A stretch of DNA of 40,153 nt from assembly GCA_964610025.1 (NCBI GenBank), contig CAZSTX010000015.1, forward strand, positions 1 through 40,153, read 5' to 3'. Below are positions 16,291 to 25,131 of the stretch, piece after piece. The translations under genes were made by a program, and so were the position numbers. The notes under the pieces were generated by a model that did no database searches, was not told where the DNA came from, and saw only the letters and a program-made list of their open reading frames with translations. The stretch is from UBA5266 sp964610025 (GTDB lineage Bacteria; Bacteroidota; Bacteroidia; Bacteroidales; WCHB1-69). Within the stretch, counting starts at the first letter, position 1. The number at the start of each line of letters is the position of its first letter.

Positions 16291-19220
16291 TTCTTCTTCT
16301 TTGATTTTTTTTGTTTTAAATTTGAGCTATCTTCATCAATTTTTCCTTCATCAATTACTTCTTCATCAGTAGTAATTTTTTCTTCTTTACTTATTTTAGT
16401 TTTTTTTGTATCCTTTTTTTCTGGATATTGATAGACTGCAATATAATGATTTGTGTTGAAAAGGGGTTGTATAACTTTTATTATTTCACTTTCTGTTATT
16501 TCTTCTAAAAGTTTTAGATAAGTAATGTGTTTATTTAAAGAATCGCCATTAAAATATTGTTCTGAAATATAATTTTTCCAATAGCTGTTTTTCTTAAGAT
16601 TTACTTCAAGCGATTTTTTTATTTGTTCTTTTGCTTTTTGTAGTTCTTGTGGGCTAATGCCTTTCGATAGCAGTTTGTTATAAATACTAAATACTGTTTT
16701 AGCAATTTTTTTTGTTTTTTTAGGTTCGCAATTGATATATACTAAAGATGTATAGTTTGTTTCAGGATATTTAGTATATTGAAATTGAATGACAGGCGAA
16801 TAGGTACTACTCATTTTTTCTCTAATTATTTCTATTAGTTTCATTTCTAACACTTCTTTAAAAACATCTAAACAGAGATTTGTTTTAGTATTCCATTCAT
16901 ATTCATTGTTAAATGCAATAGCTACGGTGCTTTTGTTATCTACTCCAACATTAATATCGATTTCTTTTGTTTCGTCTGGAAAACCGTAGTATACATTTTT
17001 AAATATTTCTTTTTTGTCTGAAACAGGTAAACTTCCTAAATATTTTTCTATAAGTGGTAAAATAGTATTTTCTTTAATATTTCCGACAAATATAAAAATT
17101 AGGTTTTCAGCATTGCTAAAACGGTCTTTATAAATATCTAATGCTTGTTTATAACTTGCATTATTAATAAAAGTTTCATCGGGAATAGCTATGATACGAG
17201 GGTCGTTTTGATTGAGTGTTTTGATGAGTGTGTCGAGAAAAACAAACATAGGATTTCCTGTAATAAATTTTAACTGGTTTTTAGTTTCAGATATAACAGC
17301 TTTAAACGCATCTTCTTCAAAACGGGGAGCATCGAAATATAAATATAACAATTGCAACATAGTTTCGATATCTTTTGGAGTGCTACTTCCTTGAAATCCA
17401 TTAGATATAGAGCTGATAAAAGGAGTTATGCTTATGTTTTTCCCTTTTAATTTTTTATTTAAAGAAATGTAATCAAATTCGCCTAATCCAGAGCGTTCTA
17501 CTAAAGGGACTGCAAATAGAGTAGATGGAAAATCGTATAAAGAGTATAAAGAAGAACCTCCCGCTTCTTTAGCAATCATTAGTATTTCATCATCTTTAAA
17601 ATCAGTAGATTTAATAATGAATTTGATGCCATTTTCTAAGGTATATTCTGTTGCCGATATGTCTGTAATTTTTTTTGAAGAAACTATTTTAGAACCTGTT
17701 AGTTCTTTATTTATTAATGGTTTTTCTTTGTAATTATCAACATAGGGGCTTACATTTTTGTATTCTCCTTTTTTTATAATTTCTTTTGTTTCAGCTTCGG
17801 TAATTATGTGTAAGCCTTTTTTCTCAGGACCTAGAATTACAATGACAAAGTTTTCATCTGTTATCCATTGTTTGGCTAATTTGTTTATTTGTGTAATTTC
17901 TATAGTATCTATTAATTTTTTAGCATAAAGATAGTCTAATTTAGCCCCCATAATAGGTGTTTGTGTTAAAAAGTGATTAACATAATTGTTTGCTAAAGTT
18001 GACGATAATGTTTTTTCTGCTTCGTTAGAAGCCTTTTCCATTCTTGCTAATAGTTCTTCTTTAGCTCTTGCTAATTCGCTTTCGAGAAAACCATGTTGTT
18101 TTGCTCTTTCTTCTTCTTTAAGTAATAGCAATAAAGCTTCTTTCATTTTATTTTCTTTGGATATAGCATATCCTATATAAGTATCTACATTGCCAATAAA
18201 ATCACTGTAAGCACTATTGGCTTGTATTACAGGACAATTTGGGTCTTGTTGGATTTCATCAAATCTTTCACTAAGCATCATGTTATAAAGCTGATGCATT
18301 AATTGTATGCGGTAGTCGTCCAGTGTTTTAGGCGAAAATTTTTTGTGTTTGCGTATGGTCATGATTTGACTGTGAGTTGCTTCTTTGTCAGTGGCTCTTG
18401 CTATTAGTATTTCTTTGTTTTCACCAATAGAGTGTATAATTTTTTCAGGAGCATTGTTAGGGTTTTCTAATGGAGCGAATAGCTCTTTTATTTTAGCTTC
18501 TGCATAATCAATATCTATATCTCCTACAACAATAATAGCTTGCAAATTAGGTCTATACCAACTTTTGTAAAAGCTGCGTAGCGTTTCATGTTTAAAAGAT
18601 TTTAAATTTTCATATGTTCCTATGGGTATACGTTGAGCATAAAGCGAATTAGTAAATACTATTGGAAACCAAACATTTCTCATGCGTTCATCGGCATTTT
18701 TACCTAATCTCCATTCTTCGATAATAACTCCTCTTTCTGCATCAATTTCTTTGCTTTCCATTGATAGGTTAGCAGCCCAATCTTGCAGTATTAAAAAGCC
18801 ACTGTCTAATTGGTTAATGTTATCGGTAGGAACTGTTAACATATATATAGTTTCATCGAAACTCGTATACGCATTAATATCTCCACCAAAACGCATTCCA
18901 ATAGATTGCATATAGTTAATTAAATCATTTTTTTTGAAATGTTTACTGCCATTGAATGCCATGTGTTCTGTAAAATGTGCTAATCCAACTTGTTCATCAG
19001 TTTCTTGCATAGAGCCAGCTTTTACAGCTAATTGTAATTCAACTCGTTTTTCAGGTTTGGCGTTTTTGCGTATATAATAAACTAAGCCATTATCTAATTT
19101 TCCTATTTTTACTTTTGGGTCTATTGGTAATTCTTTATCTAAATTGATAGACTGTTGAGAAAAAGAATAAGATATTAAAAGACTGCTTATTAAGACGATG
19201 TAAAATTTAATGTTATTCAT
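16284..19220 (-). CDS. M16-family zinc metallopeptidase (pitrilysin-like)
   Basis: This exported two-part peptidase has 978 residues. A signal peptide (about 1-21, ending SYSFSQ) suggests periplasmic location. The inverted zinc motif HFTEH lies at residues 82-86 in GLAHFTEHMAFNGSKHF, with the third ligand expected in EIDAERGVIIEEW further on. The C-terminal half holds a second, inactive M16 copy (QAIIVVGDID-type and LIFIFVGNI segments mark the paired domains). The last residues are very Lys-rich (KKSKKKKK). Substrate unknown; such proteins degrade peptides in the envelope. It lies 21 bases after dnaX and is probably transcribed with it. Confidence 0.95.
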   Translation of the reverse strand: MNNIKFYIVLISSLLISYSFSQQSINLDKELPIDPKVKIGKLDNGLVYYIRKNAKPEKRVELQLAVKAGSMQETDEQVGLAHFTEHMAFNGSKHFKKNDLINYMQSIGMRFGGDINAYTSFDETIYMLTVPTDNINQLDSGFLILQDWAANLSMESKEIDAERGVIIEEWRLGKNADERMRNVWFPIVFTNSLYAQRIPIGTYENLKSFKHETLRSFYKSWYRPNLQAIIVVGDIDIDYAEAKIKELFAPLENPNNAPEKIIHSIGENKEILIARATDKEATHSQIMTIRKHKKFSPKTLDDYRIQLMHQLYNMMLSERFDEIQQDPNCPVIQANSAYSDFIGNVDTYIGYAISKENKMKEALLLLLKEEERAKQHGFLESELARAKEELLARMEKASNEAEKTLSSTLANNYVNHFLTQTPIMGAKLDYLYAKKLIDTIEITQINKLAKQWITDENFVIVILGPEKKGLHIITEAETKEIIKKGEYKNVSPYVDNYKEKPLINKELTGSKIVSSKKITDISATEYTLENGIKFIIKSTDFKDDEILMIAKEAGGSSLYSLYDFPSTLFAVPLVERSGLGEFDYISLNKKLKGKNISITPFISSISNGFQGSSTPKDIETMLQLLYLYFDAPRFEEDAFKAVISETKNQLKFITGNPMFVFLDTLIKTLNQNDPRIIAIPDETFINNASYKQALDIYKDRFSNAENLIFIFVGNIKENTILPLIEKYLGSLPVSDKKEIFKNVYYGFPDETKEIDINVGVDNKSTVAIAFNNEYEWNTKTNLCLDVFKEVLEMKLIEIIREKMSSTYSPVIQFQYTKYPETNYTSLVYINCEPKKTKKIAKTVFSIYNKLLSKGISPQELQKAKEQIKKSLEVNLKKNSYWKNYISEQYFNGDSLNKHITYLKLLEEITESEIIKVIQPLFNTNHYIAVYQYPEKKDTKKTKISKEEKITTDEEVIDEGKIDEDSSNLKQKKSKKKKK

Positions 19221-19241
19221 GAGTTATGTATCTTATAATGT

Positions 19242-20999
19242 TTAGTAAATATTTAAATTTAAATTTTGTTTTAGTGTTAGTATGTCAGGGTTGATTTCTA
19301 TCATTTTTTTGAATTTTTCGTTAGGATCTATTATTTTTGATTCGGTTTTTATTTCAGGGTCTATAGCAATGTTAAATGTAAAATTAACACCTGTTTCTGA
19401 ATGTAAAATTCCTAAAAGATGAGGCATTATATCTTTGATTTCTTTTTCTGCTGTTGAGTTGGCAACTTTAAAATACAACTTATCTTCTTTAATTATGGGA
19501 AGTTCATTATTTAATAACATGCGGGCAGTGTAGCTGGTAGGTGTTGCTTTTTCGATATAAGTTGTCCAATTTTCGGTGATTAATTCTATAGGATCTTTAG
19601 CAATACAACTGCACTCTTCGTCGGTTTCTTTAACGTCAATTTTATTAATGGTATAATTGGTAGTTGTAAGAGCAGGTTCTTTATTGTCAGTGTTTTTTGT
19701 TGTATGATTGGGGTCGTTAAGTTTCTCTTTTTCTAGAAAAGATTTAATATTGATGGTTTCCATGAGAATTGGCTCTTGTTTTGTTGTTTGTTTAAGATAG
19801 CGACTGCTTTCAGGTTCTGTTGCAGTTGTTGTTGTTTCTTTGTTTGGTTTGTTTTCTGAAATTTTTAAAGTTTTATCTATTGGGGGTTCTTTCTTTGAAT
19901 AATTTGGGGTTGTTTTTTTTTTGACGCACATCATTAATGCAATTTCTACATGTAAACGTTTGTTGTTAGAGCTTTTATAGCTGGTGTCGCATCTGTTGAA
20001 AATATCTAAATATTCTAATAGTGTATCCGACTCTATTTGTTTTGCTTGTGTTATATATTGTTGTGTTATATTGTCGCCAGTTTCTAATAAATTGATTACA
20101 CCTAATTTACAAATTAAGAGATTCCGAATATGTTCATTGATGCTTTCAATAAAGCGTAATCCATCAAATCCTTTTTCTATAATTTCATTAAATAGCATTA
20201 ATGTTTGTGCCAAATCGCCATCATTAAGAAACTTAATCATTTTAAAAAAATACTCTAAATCAATAATATTAAGGTTTTCGATAATATTATTGTAAGTAAT
20301 ATTTCCATTAGAAAAATTGATTGCTTGGTCAAAAATAGAAAGAGCATCGCGAAGGCTGCCGTCTGATTTTTGTGCTATGATGTCGAATGCTGTTTTTTCG
20401 AATGTTATTTTTTCTTCATTGGCAACATATTCGAGATGTTGTATTATATCGTTTGTTTTAATTCTTTTAAAATCGAATATTTGACAGCGTGATAAAATAG
20501 TAGGGATGATTTTATGTTTTTCTGTTGTAGCAAGAATAAATTTTACGTAGGAAGGTGGTTCTTCTAATGTTTTTAAAAAAGCATTGAATGCAGCTGCGCT
20601 CAACATATGTACCTCATCTATAATGTAAACTTTGTAGTTAGCTCCTTGTGGTAATATGCGTACTTGCTCTACTAAGTTACGCATGTCGTCTACACCACTG
20701 TTTGAAGCTGCATCGAGTTCGAAAAAATTAAAAGAGGTTGATTGATTAAAGGAACGGCAAGATTCGCATTGGTTGCATGCTTCGCCTTCTTCTGTCAATG
20801 CTTGGCAATTGATGGTTTTTGCTAAAACACGTGCACATGTTGTTTTGCCTACTCCACGAGGTCCACAAAATAAGAAAGCTTGTGCCACCTGATTTTGTTT
20901 AACCGCATTTTTCAGAGTGGTAGTTATAGCGTCTTGTCCTACGATTGTTTTAAATGTAGAAGGACGGTATTTTCTTGCTGATACTATAAAATTTTCCAT
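19242..20999 (-). CDS. dnaX: DNA polymerase III subunit gamma/tau
   Basis: DnaX is the motor of the clamp loader. The protein has 585 residues. The AAA+ domain has Walker A GPRGVGKTT (46-54), a zinc module with Cys at 65, 75, 78 and 81, Walker B and sensor region YIIDEVHMLSAAAFNAFLKT and EEPPSYVKFILATTE, and the Arg-finger segment TILSRCQIFDF. The collar domain ends at about residue 359. Then come three Lys codons inside a run of ten A residues (19913-19922), a low-complexity Thr/Lys/Glu-rich linker, and a short C-terminal domain (about 480-585). The run lies where other bacteria make the short gamma form by slippage. Promoter -7 at 21034-21041. Confidence 0.97.
   Translation of the reverse strand: MENFIVSARKYRPSTFKTIVGQDAITTTLKNAVKQNQVAQAFLFCGPRGVGKTTCARVLAKTINCQALTEEGEACNQCESCRSFNQSTSFNFFELDAASNSGVDDMRNLVEQVRILPQGANYKVYIIDEVHMLSAAAFNAFLKTLEEPPSYVKFILATTEKHKIIPTILSRCQIFDFKRIKTNDIIQHLEYVANEEKITFEKTAFDIIAQKSDGSLRDALSIFDQAINFSNGNITYNNIIENLNIIDLEYFFKMIKFLNDGDLAQTLMLFNEIIEKGFDGLRFIESINEHIRNLLICKLGVINLLETGDNITQQYITQAKQIESDTLLEYLDIFNRCDTSYKSSNNKRLHVEIALMMCVKKKTTPNYSKKEPPIDKTLKISENKPNKETTTTATEPESSRYLKQTTKQEPILMETINIKSFLEKEKLNDPNHTTKNTDNKEPALTTTNYTINKIDVKETDEECSCIAKDPIELITENWTTYIEKATPTSYTARMLLNNELPIIKEDKLYFKVANSTAEKEIKDIMPHLLGILHSETGVNFTFNIAIDPEIKTESKIIDPNEKFKKMIEINPDILTLKQNLNLNIY
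19913..19922 (-). promoter_or_regulatory. A10 slippery run in dnaX, possible gamma/tau recoding site
   Basis: On the coding strand ten A residues encode Lys 360-362 and the first base of the next codon. One extra A (or a -1 shift) gives a frame that stops after about 13 more codons. One missing A (or a +1 shift) gives a frame that stops after about 11. Either would yield a product of about 374-376 residues lacking the C-terminal tau part. Whether slippage happens cannot be told from sequence alone. Confidence 0.5.
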
Positions 21000-21033
21000 T
21001 TTAATATCGAATAATATTAAACAATATACTTTG

Positions 21034-21041
21034 CAAAAGTA
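21034..21041 (-). promoter_or_regulatory. -7 promoter element of dnaX
   Basis: On the minus strand TACTTTTG matches TAnnTTTG, 34 bases before the dnaX ATG. No clear -33 box. The remaining bases up to 21181 are AT-rich, with nothing recognisable. Confidence 0.6.
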
Positions 21042-21181
21042 CTAAAAAAAATGAAAAAGAAAAAAATATTCTTATTTTTATTAAATAAATTAAACTATTC
21101 ATTTAATGAAAGCATTAAGGGCATTCTTGAAGATTAATATTTTAGTAATCTTTTTATTTTCAAATTATTAATCAATAATTT

Positions 21182-21496
21182 TTATAATAATCCTAATTCT
21201 AATTTAGCAGCATCTGAAAGTTTGTCCATACTCCAAGGTGGCGAAAAAGTTATTTTAAGATTCACTTTTTCTATTTCGGGAATGTTTTCTACTTGTTGTT
21301 TTATTGTAGCGGGTAAGCTTTCGGCTTCGGGGCAATTAGGTGATGTTAATGTCATTGTAATGTTAACTTCTTTGTTGTTTTGAAAAGAAATATTGTATAT
21401 CAAGCCGAGGTCCCAAATGCTAACAGGGATTTCGGGGTCGTAAATTTGTTTTAAAATATTTATAATGTCATTTTTTAATGTTTCTGTATTTTTCAT
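21182..21496 (-). CDS. DUF59/MIP18-family Fe-S assembly factor (SufT-like)
   Basis: This 104-residue protein of the DUF59 (MIP18/PaaD/SufT) family has the core IYDPEIPVSIWDLGLIYNI, MTLTSPNCPEAESLP with the conserved Cys, and FSPPWSMDKLSDAAKLELGLL. Members help mature iron-sulfur proteins. I chose the ATG at 21496, four bases after the sufE stop; an in-frame ATG at 21532 would overlap sufE and adds an unconserved Lys-rich leader. It is last in the aroC-sufE operon, which supports a role with SufE. Confidence 0.92.
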   Translation of the reverse strand: MKNTETLKNDIINILKQIYDPEIPVSIWDLGLIYNISFQNNKEVNITMTLTSPNCPEAESLPATIKQQVENIPEIEKVNLKITFSPPWSMDKLSDAAKLELGLL

Positions 21497-21500
21497 GATT

Positions 21501-21923
21501 TTATTTTTCTTTGTTTTTAAATGCAATAGCATATAGTTTCATTTGTTTTACCATGGATACCAATCCATTAGAACGAGTAGGGGATAGATGGTTTTTTAAT
21601 CCAATAGTATCTAAATAATTTAATTCTGCTTTAATAATGTCGTCGGGTGTTTGTCCTGAAAGCACACGAATTAAAAGATAAACAATTCCTTTTGTGATAA
21701 TTGCATCGCTATCAGCTTTGAAATAAATGACGCCATCTTTGTATTCGGCGTGTAGCCAAACATTAGATTGACAGCCAGATATTAAATAAGCTTCTGTCTT
21801 ATACTTGCTATCTATAATAGGTAGTGATTTTCCTAATTCGATGATGTAGTTATATTTATCCATCCAATCGTCGAAGGATGCAAATTCTTCAATTATTTGA
21901 TTTTCAATTTCTTTTATTTTCAT
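21501..21923 (-). CDS. sufE: Cysteine desulfuration protein SufE
   Basis: SufE takes persulfide sulfur from the cysteine desulfurase SufS and passes it to the SufBC2D scaffold. The protein has 140 residues. The acceptor Cys is residue 51 in LISGCQSNVWL, and the segment FKADSDAIITKGIVYLLIRV is typical of the family. Its ATG overlaps the aroC stop (ATGA), so translation is coupled. No sufS, sufB or sufD lies nearby; sufC is 13 kb away in this window. Confidence 0.96.
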   Translation of the reverse strand: MKIKEIENQIIEEFASFDDWMDKYNYIIELGKSLPIIDSKYKTEAYLISGCQSNVWLHAEYKDGVIYFKADSDAIITKGIVYLLIRVLSGQTPDDIIKAELNYLDTIGLKNHLSPTRSNGLVSMVKQMKLYAIAFKNKEK

Positions 21924-22996
21924 ACAATTGTATTTTTATAAGCATTAAAACGTAATAGATAATCTGCTAAAACTATGGCTGTCATCGCTTCTACTATGGG
22001 TATTACTCTTGGTACTACACATATGTCGTGTCTGCCACCTGCTTTGTATATTTTGTTATTGCCTTCTATATCTACACTTTGCTGGTCTTGCATAATAGAG
22101 GGAATGGGTTTGAAAGCTATTGAAAAATAGATGTCTTCACCATTACTAATTCCTCCTTGTATGCCTCCTGAAAAGTTGTTTTTTGTGCGAAAATTGTTAG
22201 TATAAATATCATTATGTTTGCTTCCTGTCATTGTTACAGATTTAAATCCTGTTCCAAATTCGATACCTTTGGCAGCAGGAATGCTTAATAGAGCTTTGCC
22301 TAAGTCAGCATTTAATTTGTCGAAAATTGGTTCTCCTATGCCTACCGCTAAGTTTTCTACAATACAATCTACTTTAGCTCCCACGCTATCTTTTTGAAGA
22401 TAAATTTCTTGTAGATAATCCATCATTTTTTTATAGGTTGTCGTATTAGGGCAATATAAAGGGTTAGATAGTATATTTTTTTTCTTAGGTTTTGTTGTTT
22501 TTTTTAGTTTAATATTTCCTATTTGAGAGGTAAAACAATAAATGTTTATATTAAATTGTCGTAGAAATAGTATTGCAAAACAGCCTGCAACAACACGGGC
22601 AATAGTTTCTCTTGCCGATGCTCTGCCACTTCCTGATTCATTGCTTATTCCGTATTTTTTCCAGTAAGTATAATGGGCATGCGATGGTTTGAAAATATTT
22701 TTGTTTTCCGTATAGTGTGTTAGGTCTACATTTTCATTTTTTATTATGAATGCGATGGGAAATCCGTTTGTTTTTTGATGAGTAATGCCTGAAAGAAATA
22801 CTACTTTGTCGGGTTCTTTACGTTGAGAATCAAAAAGAAAATTAGACGTTTTTCGCAGGGTTATTTTTTCTTCAATAAGTTTATAGTCAACAGTTAATCC
22901 CGCTGGGCATCCGTCAATTACTCCTCCTATAGCATCGCCATGTGACTCGCCAAAAGTAGTTAAAGTAAATAAAACGCCTAGTGTATTTCCAGACAT
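21920..22996 (-). CDS. aroC: Chorismate synthase
   Basis: AroC converts 5-enolpyruvylshikimate 3-phosphate to chorismate using reduced FMN, the last shared step of aromatic synthesis. The 358 residues match the family. Visible signatures are TFGESHG near the N-terminus (14-20), SGSGRASARETIARVVAG, and the C-terminal FSGGIQGGISNGEDI and AGGRHDICVVPRVIPIVEAM. It begins 28 bases after the zinc-ribbon gene, with no promoter of its own visible. Confidence 0.98.
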   Translation of the reverse strand: MSGNTLGVLFTLTTFGESHGDAIGGVIDGCPAGLTVDYKLIEEKITLRKTSNFLFDSQRKEPDKVVFLSGITHQKTNGFPIAFIIKNENVDLTHYTENKNIFKPSHAHYTYWKKYGISNESGSGRASARETIARVVAGCFAILFLRQFNINIYCFTSQIGNIKLKKTTKPKKKNILSNPLYCPNTTTYKKMMDYLQEIYLQKDSVGAKVDCIVENLAVGIGEPIFDKLNADLGKALLSIPAAKGIEFGTGFKSVTMTGSKHNDIYTNNFRTKNNFSGGIQGGISNGEDIYFSIAFKPIPSIMQDQQSVDIEGNNKIYKAGGRHDICVVPRVIPIVEAMTAIVLADYLLRFNAYKNTIV

Positions 22997-23024
22997 AGAG
23001 TTGGTTGAAGTTTTTTATTTAGTA

Positions 23025-23849
23025 TTAAACAGTTGTATTGTTTAATAAATCTTCTGCTTGAGAAGCTATTTCGTTGTCAACTAATATGCGTCCACAAAAT
23101 TCACAAACAATAATTTTTTTATGCATACGAATATCTAATTGACGTTGAGGAGAAATATTACTAAAACATCCTCCGCAAGCATCTCTTTCAATTTTAACAA
23201 CAGCTAATCCATTTCGCATATTATTACGGATACGCGTAAAAGCATTTAATAAGCGTTCTTCGATATTTTGTTCTAACTCTTTTACTTTTTCTAATAGTAA
23301 CATTTCGTCTTTTTCTGTTTCTGCTATAATAGTATTGAGTTCATTTTTTTTCACTTCAAGTTCTTGCTTTAAAATAGAGTATTCGTTTTCTAATTTACTG
23401 ATTTCTTCTTCTTTCTCAGTAATTTTAATTCTAAAATCTTTTACTTTCTTTTCGCACAATTGGATTTCTAAATCTTGAAAATTAATTTCTTTAGTAAGAG
23501 CTTCAAATTCACGGTTGTTTTTAATGTTTTCTAATTGTTCTTTGTATTTTAGAATTAGTGCGCTAGCTCGCTTAGATAGTTGTTGTTTCTCTTCAATTTG
23601 ATTGTTTAAATCGGCAATAATATCTTTAAACTTATCAATTCTAATTGCTATACCTGAACATGCATCTTCTAAATCTCTTACTTCTAATGGTAATTCACCT
23701 CTAACAACACGGATTTTATCTATTTTAGAATAAATAAGTTGTAATTTATATAAAGATGTTAAATTATCTTCTACTGTTTTTTTTATGGTAAGTTCAGTAT
23801 CTTGATTGATAGTGTTTATATTTTTATTATCTTGGGATTTCTTTTCCAT
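23025..23849 (-). CDS. Coiled-coil protein with C-terminal C4 zinc ribbon
   Basis: This 274-residue protein is a long helical coiled coil (about 40-200, rich in Glu, Lys and Leu). It ends in a C4-type zinc ribbon (zf-RING_7-like) with CGGCFSN (pair one) and CEFCGRILVDNE (pair two). Proteins of this family commonly neighbour Nif3 in Bacteroidetes, as here (57 bases after nif3). The function is unknown; nucleic-acid binding or a scaffold role is possible. Confidence 0.88.
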   Translation of the reverse strand: MEKKSQDNKNINTINQDTELTIKKTVEDNLTSLYKLQLIYSKIDKIRVVRGELPLEVRDLEDACSGIAIRIDKFKDIIADLNNQIEEKQQLSKRASALILKYKEQLENIKNNREFEALTKEINFQDLEIQLCEKKVKDFRIKITEKEEEISKLENEYSILKQELEVKKNELNTIIAETEKDEMLLLEKVKELEQNIEERLLNAFTRIRNNMRNGLAVVKIERDACGGCFSNISPQRQLDIRMHKKIIVCEFCGRILVDNEIASQAEDLLNNTTV

Positions 23850-23906
23850 GTTAGATGTGTTTTTTAATGAGTATGATATTTTTGTTATAAATTAAATAGT
23901 AAGATA

Positions 23907-24998
23907 TTAATACAAATAAAATATTGATTTTACTTCTGTTTCTGAAACTGCAAAATTACTAAATTTTTCAATTAGTTTTTGATGTAAATAATGTTTTATT
24001 GCAATTTCACTTTCATAATGACCTATTGCAACTAAGAGAATAGTGTCAGAATAGTTGAGAAAATCATGATAGCCTATTTCGCCAGTAATAAATACGTCAG
24101 CTTGTTGACGAATAGCTTCTGTTATTAAAAAAGAGCCACTTCCTCCGCAAATTGCTACTTTTTTTATATTATTATTAGATAGTTTACTATGTTGAATAAC
24201 AGATATGTCTAATTTGTTTTTTAGATAATTCATAAAATTTATTTCAGTCATTTCATTGTTTATTTCTCCAATCATACCTGCTCCTACTAAAGGGTGTGTG
24301 TTTTCTAATGAATAAATATCATATGCAACTTCTTCATAAGGATGTGTTGAAAATAAAGCAGCAAGTATCTCTTTTTCTTTATGTGTTGGAAAAATTATTT
24401 CAATACGTGTTTCATTTTCAAAATGTATTTCTCCTATTTTACCTATATAAGGTTGAGCGTTATTTATAGGTCTAAAACTGCCTTTTCCGTCTATATTATA
24501 ACTGCAACAATCGTAGTTTCCAATATGTCCGGCACCTGCATCAAATAATGCCTTTCTTATTTTATCGCTATATTTATTAGGTGTAAATGTAACAATTTTT
24601 TTTAATAATTGTTTTTTTTGCTGTAATATTTTAGTGTTTACCAATGATATTTTTTGCGAAAAAGCTTCGTTTACGCCATGATATATATTGTCTAAATTTG
24701 TATGCATAGCATAAATAGATAAGTCGTGTTTAATAGCTTTGGTTAAAATTCGCCCTATAGGAGTGCGATGGGAGATTTGTTTGATGGCATGAAATATAAT
24801 TGGATGATGTGAAATGATTAAATTACATCCTGATTGTATTGCTTCATCTAATACATTTTCGGTAACGTCTAAACAAATTATTCCTTTTACAAAAGGTTTC
24901 TCTGGGTCGCCAAGAATTAATCCCGAATTATCATAGTTTTCTTGATAGCTCAAAGGAGCTAATTCTTCTAAAAAATGAAGAATATCTTTTATTTTCAT
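23907..24998 (-). CDS. Nif3-like dinuclear metal centre protein
   Basis: This 363-residue protein belongs to the Nif3/YbgI (DUF34) family, which forms hexameric toroids with a dinuclear metal site. Metal-binding segments are LIISHHPIIFH (His 64 and 65), the MHTNLD segment and the C-terminal GHYESE. A central inserted CutA/PII-like domain (about 125-235, with HPYEEVAYDIY) accounts for the long form typical of Bacteroidetes and Firmicutes. The annotation GTP cyclohydrolase I type 2 is sometimes used but doubtful. First gene of the operon nif3, zinc ribbon, aroC, sufE, DUF59. Confidence 0.95.
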   Translation of the reverse strand: MKIKDILHFLEELAPLSYQENYDNSGLILGDPEKPFVKGIICLDVTENVLDEAIQSGCNLIISHHPIIFHAIKQISHRTPIGRILTKAIKHDLSIYAMHTNLDNIYHGVNEAFSQKISLVNTKILQQKKQLLKKIVTFTPNKYSDKIRKALFDAGAGHIGNYDCCSYNIDGKGSFRPINNAQPYIGKIGEIHFENETRIEIIFPTHKEKEILAALFSTHPYEEVAYDIYSLENTHPLVGAGMIGEINNEMTEINFMNYLKNKLDISVIQHSKLSNNNIKKVAICGGSGSFLITEAIRQQADVFITGEIGYHDFLNYSDTILLVAIGHYESEIAIKHYLHQKLIEKFSNFAVSETEVKSIFYLY

Positions 24999-25027
24999 TT
25001 TAATGATATTATTATTAAATAATGTTT

Positions 25028-25035
25028 CAAAAGTA
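25028..25035 (-). promoter_or_regulatory. -7 promoter element of the nif3-aroC-sufE operon
   Basis: On the minus strand TACTTTTG matches TAnnTTTG and lies 29 bases before the nif3 ATG. No -33 box is seen. The divergent lpxK gene has only an imperfect match (TACTTTAA) near 25073-25080. Confidence 0.6.
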
Positions 25036-25131
25036 TAAAAAAAAATGTTATTTTAGCATTTATAAAAAAAAATACTTTAATTTACCTGAGAAAACAGTGT
25101 AATTATATGATTATAATAGATTTATAAAGAA

